Part shown: positions 19,316 to 25,199 of the stretch, piece after piece | Layout: every line of letters starts with the position of its first letter | Numbering within the stretch: the stretch's first letter is position 1 | Source: Salisapilia sapeloensis | Lineage: Eukaryota > Oomycota > Peronosporomycetes > Peronosporales > Salisapiliaceae | DNA: 25,199 bases | Assembly: GCA_023334545.1 (NCBI GenBank) | Contig: JAADVB010000254.1 | Coordinates: forward strand, 1 to 25,199 | Direction: 5' to 3' | Notes under the pieces: model-generated | What the model saw: the letters and a program-made list of their open reading frames with translations, nothing else | Databases searched by the model: none | What the model was told of the DNA's origin: nothing | Program-made: the position numbers and the translations under genes

Positions 19316-20485
19316 TTAACCATAAAACGCCGACGTCGCGTGGTTCAATCGCATCGATTCTTCCACGACCTGCACGCGACGGAGCGTTGTGTTCAGCAAC
19401 TGCGTCACCTTGTGGTACACGTCCGGGTCCTCCGATGTACTGTTATGACTCGTGACGCTCGTTGTTTCGCCCACGTCCTTGGCGAATTTCAACTTGCACG
19501 TGCCCTTCGAGTGCTTTAAAAACCTCACAATCGTCTTGTACGGCGTTCCAGACACTGGTGTGCCGTTAATACTCACAAGTAGATCGCCTTCCGACAACGC
19601 TTCGACACCCAAGGCGCTGCTGTCGCCAGTTAACGACTTAATATACGCTCCTTTTACTGTGTCATCGTCCGCAGGAGAAAGCGACAGGCCGAGTCGGTCT
19701 GTCGGATGCCACAGCACCGTATTCACCTGTCCCGTTCCTCCGCTCGATGAATTCGACGACACTGAACTGCGGTAGGTCGATGCAGACGACGACGACGAGC
19801 GAATGTCTGTACTCAGTTGCTGTAGCTGTGTAAGGAGGTCCTTGAGTTGTCCGGAGATCTCCTTGGAGTCCATGTGCTGCAGCTTGTCTTCAATCGCGCG
19901 CGAGTACTCGTTGACCTCGTGCGAGTTCATGAGTGTATCCAGCGACCTCGACTTGCCCATTTCCTTGTCCTGTTCCTCGGCGAAGCGTCGCATGTCGTCA
20001 TAGGAAGCGACTCGTGACACACCTTCCGATGAAGTGGAGGATGGTGGGGCAGGCGGTGGCATCCGAGCACGTGACTGGGCCTGACGAAGGACGTCCATGG
20101 TGTGTTTCGGCATACCCTTTTCTGTTGCAAGCTCGAGGGCGTGGAGTCCATGCTGATCCGTGCGGTAGACGGTGTCCGGAGCTGTCTTTAATAAAGAATG
20201 GATGTGGAGGCCTGGCAGGGAAGAGGCGATCGCAACGTGGATAGGAAGCATGCCGGACATGTTTTCGCACTCGCACGCGTGTGGATGGGCGTCGACAATT
20301 GTACGGAAGGCTTCGATGGGGATGGACGGGTCGGTGCAAGCCCAGTGCAGTGGCGTCATGCCAAAGTCGTCCGTGTCTTTGGCCAGGTCCGGGTTCTCGT
20401 CCACTGCTTCGGCGGCTTCCTCCCATTCGGCTCGTTCCGTCAGGTGGAGGAGGCGTTTTCTAGACATGGTCGATCGAATGGACAT
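19316..20485 (-). CDS. Ankyrin repeat and PDZ domain protein
   Basis: A single minus-strand exon of 389 residues, starting at the first in-frame ATG (20485). The open frame continues six codons upstream to a GTG but contains no earlier ATG. Residues about 35-135 hold two to three ankyrin-type repeats (FGMTPLHWAC, GMLPIHVAIA, HGLHALELATEKG). Residues 190-228 look coiled coil, and 229-250 are almost all Ser. Residues about 257-335 form a PDZ domain with an LGLSL carboxylate loop in place of GLGF, then GDLLVSINGTPV and the IVRFLKHS helix. It is probably a cytoplasmic scaffold binding C-terminal peptides of partners. I know no named orthologue. A non-coding 5' exon is possible, since a CATACAG acceptor-like site lies just before the ATG. 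Confidence 0.84.
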   Translation of the reverse strand: MSIRSTMSRKRLLHLTERAEWEEAAEAVDENPDLAKDTDDFGMTPLHWACTDPSIPIEAFRTIVDAHPHACECENMSGMLPIHVAIASSLPGLHIHSLLKTAPDTVYRTDQHGLHALELATEKGMPKHTMDVLRQAQSRARMPPPAPPSSTSSEGVSRVASYDDMRRFAEEQDKEMGKSRSLDTLMNSHEVNEYSRAIEDKLQHMDSKEISGQLKDLLTQLQQLSTDIRSSSSSASTYRSSVSSNSSSGGTGQVNTVLWHPTDRLGLSLSPADDDTVKGAYIKSLTGDSSALGVEALSEGDLLVSINGTPVSGTPYKTIVRFLKHSKGTCKLKFAKDVGETTSVTSHNSTSEDPDVYHKVTQLLNTTLRRVQVVEESMRLNHATSAFYG

Positions 20486-21252
20486 GTTTCGAATGTGTCC
20501 CACGCTGTATGGGAAGTAGAAAGCAAGAGTGTGGAGCTTGTGCCCGTCGCGCGCTACTTTGCTTGTGAAGCCTCCTGTTCAGCAGGAAGAAAATTTGTTT
20601 CTTACTGATAGACGGGGATTATGGCCGTTTGCATCATTTGGGAAATGTATGAGGAAGTCGAACCCAGCTGGTATCGACAGGCCTCGACACGTCGAGAGGC
20701 GGAAGCCACCGTCTCTGGTCTGAGGCGTTCCAGCGTACTTGCCGCATACGATCGGCCATACAGACAGAGGATGATAAGGTTTTGATGTACACTGACGGCG
20801 TCGAAAGGTGTTAGAAAAAGTTTGTATCCACTGAATCGAGACATCAGATCGCAGATCTAGTCTCCGACTGGCGCTACGAAGCGGCGCCGGCGTTTCTATA
20901 GTGATCGCAAAGAACCCGGGAATTGATCATTCGGAAGGTGCAGAGAGTGGAGATAAAAATTTGTTTCCTTACAAACGCTTTCATGAACTATCGCATTGTA
21001 ACATAAAATTATTTATATATACAGGGAGCAAGGGATGAATTAACGAGCATTCGAAAACACTGATCCCGACGATGACTTTTATTCACGGTTTAGCTGATGC
21101 TCCCTTGCATATCTAGCGCTTGCTCTAGAAAGCAGGCAATGATGGCGCTTCTATTTGACCCACAATCGGCAACGCGAAAGCCTTTCTCCTTTAAAGAGGA
21201 CTGTACCGTTACGGTACCACCTCATTCACTTGGCAGAATCAGATCTTAAATC
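20486..21252. other. Divergent promoter region
   Basis: This 767-bp spacer lies between the ankyrin-PDZ gene (-) and the carboxypeptidase gene (+). No reliable frame is seen. It contains a GC-rich patch with the palindrome CGGCGCCG (near 20882), an AT-rich segment near 20950-21025, and a 15-bp dyad at 21203-21217. An Inr-like TCATTCA at 21222-21228 (6 of 7 to consensus) may mark the carboxypeptidase start site. Confidence 0.45.
21203..21217. promoter_or_regulatory. 15-bp dyad GTACCGTTACGGTAC upstream of the carboxypeptidase gene
   Basis: A perfect inverted repeat of 7-bp arms around a single central T, 35 bp before the ATG and directly before the Inr-like sequence. The symmetry suggests a dimeric regulator site, but no known factor is implied. 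Confidence 0.35.
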
Positions 21253-22829
21253 ATGGCGACCGAGAGCTCTTCCCTCCTGCCGGGCCAAACGAATGCGAGT
21301 GATCCTCGGGAACGTCGTGTCTTCGTCGCCAAACTTGGCTTTCTACTCTTGCTCATTATATTCGGCTGGTGGAGTTTCGGCCCGAACGCATCGGTGCCTT
21401 CCCCGAAATCATATCCCCCGGCGATCCGGGAAAAAGATTTTTTCTGCGGCGTTGGCCAGTATGAGACAGGATTCATTCAGTTACCAAACAAAGTAGATGA
21501 CCAGTACTTTTACTGGTACTTGGAATCGAGCAATGACCCGTCATCCGATCCTTTAGTGCTGTGGATGACGGGTGGACCAGGCGTTAGTTCGCTCTTGGCC
21601 ATGATCACTGAAAACGGCCCATGTCTCGTCCACACGAACTCTTCCACCGAGTTCAATCCATATGCCTGGACGCACTCAAGTAACCTCCTATACGTTGATC
21701 AGCCTACTGGCGTCGGATTTAGCCATTCTTCAAGACCAAAGGCTGATAAAGACTTTAATGAGCACGATGTCGGTGTCAACATGTACCACTTCCTCCAAGG
21801 ATTCCTTCGAGAGCATCCAGAGCTGGAAGGAAGGGAGTTCTACGTCACTGGCGAATCCTATGGTAAGCTTGTATATCGTATATAAAACTATTTTGTAGAT
21901 GTGGTAACCTCGAGGATGATGTAGGTGGTCACTATGTACCAGCTGTGGCTCATTATATCTGGCAGCAGAATCGACACACTGCTCCAGATATGAGTGTGAT
22001 CAACCTCCAAGGCATTGCAATTGGCAACGGACTGACCAACCCTGTCGTCCAGTACGCTCATAATGTCGATATGGCAGATAACGCATACAACATCACTCTC
22101 CTATACGACGGTGAGATCACTAAGATGAAGAGTGATTCGCAATTGTGCATTGCCATGACAGAACAGTGTCAGCAGACGCCAAAGAACGGATCGATCTGTG
22201 CCGATGCACAAGAGTGCTGGACGCAACGTCTCATCGCTCCGTTCTTCCAACACAAGTCGGTGAACAACTACGACATTCGTGAAACTTGCGGTGCTGTTGC
22301 TAGTGACTCGGGTAGTCTTGAAGCCGACACACGAGGTCTTGCATGCAACGACATGAGTGGTCAGCAGCAGTACCTTGACTCGAAAATCGTTCGTCAGCAC
22401 ATCAACGTGAGCTTTGACGATGCCAAGCACTGGGTCGCGATGAACCAGGACGTGTACCATACGTTTGTGAAGGACGGAGATTGGTCCATGGCGACACATC
22501 CGCTCGTCGCAGATCTACTGAATGCAGAGCTGAAAGTCTTGATTTACGCCGGTGATGCGGATCTCATGTGCAATTGGCAGGGAAACTATGCCTGGACTAA
22601 AGTGTTGGAGTGGGATGGAAAGGATGGATATAATGATGCCTTGGAGCGTCCGTTGATGAGCAGTGATCCGTTGGATCCAAGTGTACTACCTGTGGAAAGT
22701 GGTATGGTTCGATCATACCGCAATTTTGCCTTTGTGCGTGTATCGAATGCAGGGCACATGGTTCCCAAAGACGCACCGATGGTCTCATTGGACATGCTCA
22801 ACAAGTTTTTGAATGACCAAGAATTATAG
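21253..22829 (+). CDS. Membrane-anchored S10 family serine carboxypeptidase
   Basis: Two exons, 21253-21862 and 21925-22829, with a 62-nt phase-1 intron, give 504 residues. Family S10 enzymes remove C-terminal residues from peptides at acid pH, usually in the vacuole/lysosome or secreted. The catalytic triad is present: S202 in GESYGG (the intron falls two codons after it), D416 in GDADLMCNW and H481 in NAGHMVPKDAP. The oxyanion/substrate loop reads WMTGGPGVSS instead of NGGPGCSS, so the yeast CPY Asn51 is Thr106 and Cys56 is Val111. A single hydrophobic segment at 26-43 follows a short cytosolic tail carrying ESSSLL, an [DE]xxxL[LI] sorting signal. This suggests a type II anchor delivered to vacuoles, although an uncleaved or late-cleaved signal peptide is possible. 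Confidence 0.94.
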
Positions 22830-23928
22830 TGAAATGAAATGTCAAGTACGAAAGCTTGAACGGGCTCGTTATTCTTTCGTTTGTTGTTTGTTAATACTGA
22901 TGGTCAGGTGCAGTCATCTTTCCTGTGTGAGTCTAGGACGCCTACATCGTTGTGATAGTCACTGAAACACTAGCATCTACTATAGTCATGGAGATCTCGC
23001 AGCAGGAAAGATTGGGATTGGTGTTTCCCTAGTTGATCTGGTCGTTTTTTATGCTCGTGACAGCTACCTCTCCATTCCCTTCATTCCTTGGTGACAAGGA
23101 TAAGCTTATTAGATACTTTACTACGTAAATGACCACGCTGTGGCCTAATCAGGCAGTAGTTCACATTTCATAATTCAATTAGTGGATATTCTTTGTCCAA
23201 AGATTAAAGATTGCTAATAAATTCCATCGAGGAAGGAGATGGGACCTATAATCAAGATGTGACGGATACTCCGAACAATTTTAACCCAATTTTTCATTTT
23301 GATAACTTTGGCGTTCATTCTGTGGCTCAATGGCGTGCTTCATGTTTCAGTAGTTGTGGGAAACGAGAGGAGCTGGTCTTGGGACATCAGATCTACAGCA
23401 TTCATGACAGGTAAGGAGAAGACTGCCGATTTCTTGAATGCGACAACAGTTAAAATGGAAATTGCGAGTTTTTTCATATTCACGTGAATGCAGAATTTCT
23501 GGCGAATGTATCTGTATTAAGCAAAGAGAATGAAAGAGTAATATGGAAGTACGCTCTTCACAATTGCTCTATCCAGGACGCATGATTCATGGGTATCGAA
23601 TGAAATCTCATACACCAGACTCCGTATCCAGTTAACACCTCATCTTTTAAAACTATCCCCAAAGCACTCATTGAAAGTACAAACTCAACATGATTACTAT
23701 CCACACAGAGAGCGACTCCGATACTTCTAATCGCATCATGATGTGAATGAACCTACTGACTTGAAGATAAAACCTCTCATATTCGTTCGTTGACAGCTAC
23801 GGTACTCCTCGACTGTGTTACTTTCAAACAAAGAACCTTTTATAATTGATCTCATTGGACACAAACAAATCTTTTGGCGTGTGGCGATCGCCAATAGATG
23901 CGAAGCCGCAGCTATCCACGCATTAAGC
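22830..23928. other. Intergenic region upstream of the ABCC gene
   Basis: About 1.1 kb, moderately AT-rich. Most of it shows nothing recognisable. A plus-strand frame open from 23262 to 23487 encodes a hydrophobic helix and ends its most protein-like part at an excellent donor (ACAG|GTAAGG, 23410). The frame of the ABCC gene itself is open back to 23794, just after a GTTGACAG acceptor-like site. A 5' exon is therefore conceivable, but no start codon could be found for it. Confidence 0.4.
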
Positions 23929-25199
23929 ATGTCGTCTTCCATACGAAACAGTGCCATGGAAGCGAATGGATACAGCACGTTTCAAAGTGTTGGCAAGGTC
24001 AAATGTGACCCACCAGTCATTGAAAATGCCTCGATTTTTGAGAAACTTTTCTTCTCGTACACACACCCGGTCATGCAAGTTGGAAATGCAAAGCAACTAG
24101 ACACTCGCGACTTGCATCCGCTGCCTAAACAGTTCTCTACAAACGGAACTTACTTGCCCTTTAAGCTCAACTATGACAAGACAGAAAAATCGATTATCAA
24201 GGCTATTGTGTACACCTATAAATGGCCTCTTCTAGGTAGCTTAGCTGGCACCTTCTTCACTGCTGGTGCAACTGTATTCGCTCCCGCAGTGCTGCATCAT
24301 GTTGTCGATGCTTTTACTCAGCCGACTATGAATGTTGTTGACCTACTGACATGGATCGGTGCTTTCTTTGCTGTCCGATTGGCCAACGCCATCATCGCTC
24401 CACACTGTGGCTACCATCTGCAGCTCGTGTCCTTACGAGTGATGGTGGCACTACGCACCATGCTCTTCCGTAAGTCATTGCGATGTAGTGTTGCGACTAA
24501 AAATGCTGCTGACGTCGCTGATGTGAACAATATGTACACGACCGATGTCATTAGTTTGATGTGGGCTGCCTATCAGCTTGGGAACGTCATCGTGCTGCCT
24601 TTGCAAACTGTTGTTGTCACGATTATGTTGTATAATGTGATTGGTGTCGCAGCATTTGCTGGTGTTGCTACGATCTTAGTTGCATTGTTTTCGAGCTTTG
24701 CAATTGCAAGACTAAGTGGAAACGCCTTCGCAGACGTTATGAGTGGCAAAGACGTTCGGAACAAAGTGGTGAAAGAAGCGTTTGGTGCAATTCAGATTGT
24801 AAAGTTGAATGCTTGGGAAAAGAAGTTTAGAAGTAAAATCATGGATGTCAGATTCACAGAGATGAAAGCGTTGGCGAGATACTTGTATTTGACAGCGCTA
24901 AACACATTTACGTTGTGGTCATCGCCTCTCTTTGTTTCTATCACGACCTTCTCCGTCTATTCACTAGTGCTTAGAGAAACATTGACCGCAGCAAAGGTGT
25001 TTACTGCCATGGCTCTCTTCGACTCGCTACGAGAACCATTAAGAGTCTTACCAGCGGTTATTCAGATGATGATCCAGTCCAAGGTGTCGGTGGACCGTAT
25101 CAGCAAATTCCTGGCGATGGAGGAATACGATCAGAGTAACGTCGACCGTGAAGACCCGTCGCAGCCGAGTGACGTTGCAGTCTCGATTCAGGACGGAAC
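23929..25199 (+). CDS. ABC transporter, subfamily C (MRP-like), N-terminal part
   Basis: An intronless frame runs from the ATG at 23929 off the right edge (423 codons visible, no stop). The N-terminal cytosolic stretch carries the ABCC elbow pattern (IFEKLFFSYTHPVMQVG, then LDTRDLHPLP). The first transmembrane domain follows with six hydrophobic segments, the IQIVKLNAWEKKF intracellular coupling region, and LREPLRVLPAVIQMMIQSKVSVDRISKFL leading into the linker. The window ends just where nucleotide-binding domain 1 should begin (VAVSIQDGN), so Walker motifs are not visible. Short ABCC proteins without TMD0 export glutathione conjugates, drugs or metabolites. ATG 23956 is an alternative start. 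The break is the window edge, not a mutation. Confidence 0.94.
   Translation, partial: MSSSIRNSAMEANGYSTFQSVGKVKCDPPVIENASIFEKLFFSYTHPVMQVGNAKQLDTRDLHPLPKQFSTNGTYLPFKLNYDKTEKSIIKAIVYTYKWPLLGSLAGTFFTAGATVFAPAVLHHVVDAFTQPTMNVVDLLTWIGAFFAVRLANAIIAPHCGYHLQLVSLRVMVALRTMLFRKSLRCSVATKNAADVADVNNMYTTDVISLMWAAYQLGNVIVLPLQTVVVTIMLYNVIGVAAFAGVATILVALFSSFAIARLSGNAFADVMSGKDVRNKVVKEAFGAIQIVKLNAWEKKFRSKIMDVRFTEMKALARYLYLTALNTFTLWSSPLFVSITTFSVYSLVLRETLTAAKVFTAMALFDSLREPLRVLPAVIQMMIQSKVSVDRISKFLAMEEYDQSNVDREDPSQPSDVAVSIQDG

Noticed and set aside
20486-20503. GTG start for the ankyrin-PDZ protein
   Set aside because: Nuclear eukaryotic genes rarely start at GTG, and an in-frame ATG follows at 20485.
1-25199. 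CRISPR array, operon structure, phage or other prokaryotic system
   Set aside because: Spliceosomal introns, eukaryote-only families and Pol III tRNA genes show eukaryotic nuclear DNA; no spaced short repeats were seen.

Overview
The window reads as nuclear DNA of an oomycete (water mould). The signs are small GT-AG introns (13 inferred, 50-88 nt), tightly packed genes with distinct families side by side, core-promoter sequences that match the oomycete initiator (YCAWTYY, once followed by a CAWTTT-type flanking element), a DASH/Dam1 kinetochore subunit together with a flagellar-type protein, and an ankyrin-PDZ architecture typical of this group. Intergenic DNA is clearly AT-rich and coding DNA is moderate in GC, which would suit a compact obligate biotroph such as Albugo. 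The genus is a guess; the oomycete assignment is fairly secure.

Layout. Positions 1-2797 hold no recognisable gene, but contain a probable non-autonomous DNA transposon (about 1825-2656). An AAAP amino acid transporter (2798-4402, +) is followed after 134 bp by a very large Trf4-type non-canonical poly(A) polymerase (4537-8586, +). That gene converges, with only 12 bp between stop codons, on a three-exon Dam1-like DASH subunit (9438-8599, -). A divergent gene (9798-11305, +) encodes a Dpy-30/GAF-like protein resembling radial spoke protein 2, and is followed by a six-exon SEC14 (CRAL-TRIO) plus GOLD protein (11452-13555, +). This converges on the SM protein SLY1 (15701-13652, -). Two identical tRNA-Glu(UUC) genes lie in inverted orientation (15982-16053 - and 16749-16820 +). 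A 2.5-kb AT-rich stretch without a confident gene precedes an ankyrin-PDZ protein (20485-19316, -). A membrane-anchored S10 serine carboxypeptidase (21253-22829, +) and the first part of an ABCC/MRP transporter (23929 to the right edge, +) complete the window.

Function. This is mostly housekeeping eukaryotic gene space rather than a co-functioning cluster. Loose themes are membrane traffic (SLY1, SEC14-GOLD, vacuolar-type carboxypeptidase), transport (AAAP, ABCC), RNA surveillance (Trf4), and cell division or motility (Dam1, the RSP2-like protein). The most interesting points are the Dam1-like protein with an apparent C-terminal winged-helix segment and a run of Aurora-type phosphosites, a dynein-stalk-like segment in the Dpy-30/GAF protein, a 57-nt in-frame intron that hides inside an open frame of the SEC14 gene, a 33-residue periodic coiled coil in the same protein, the inverted tRNA pair, and the transposon-like element with subterminal repeats. 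All family calls come from reading the sequence; no database search was possible.
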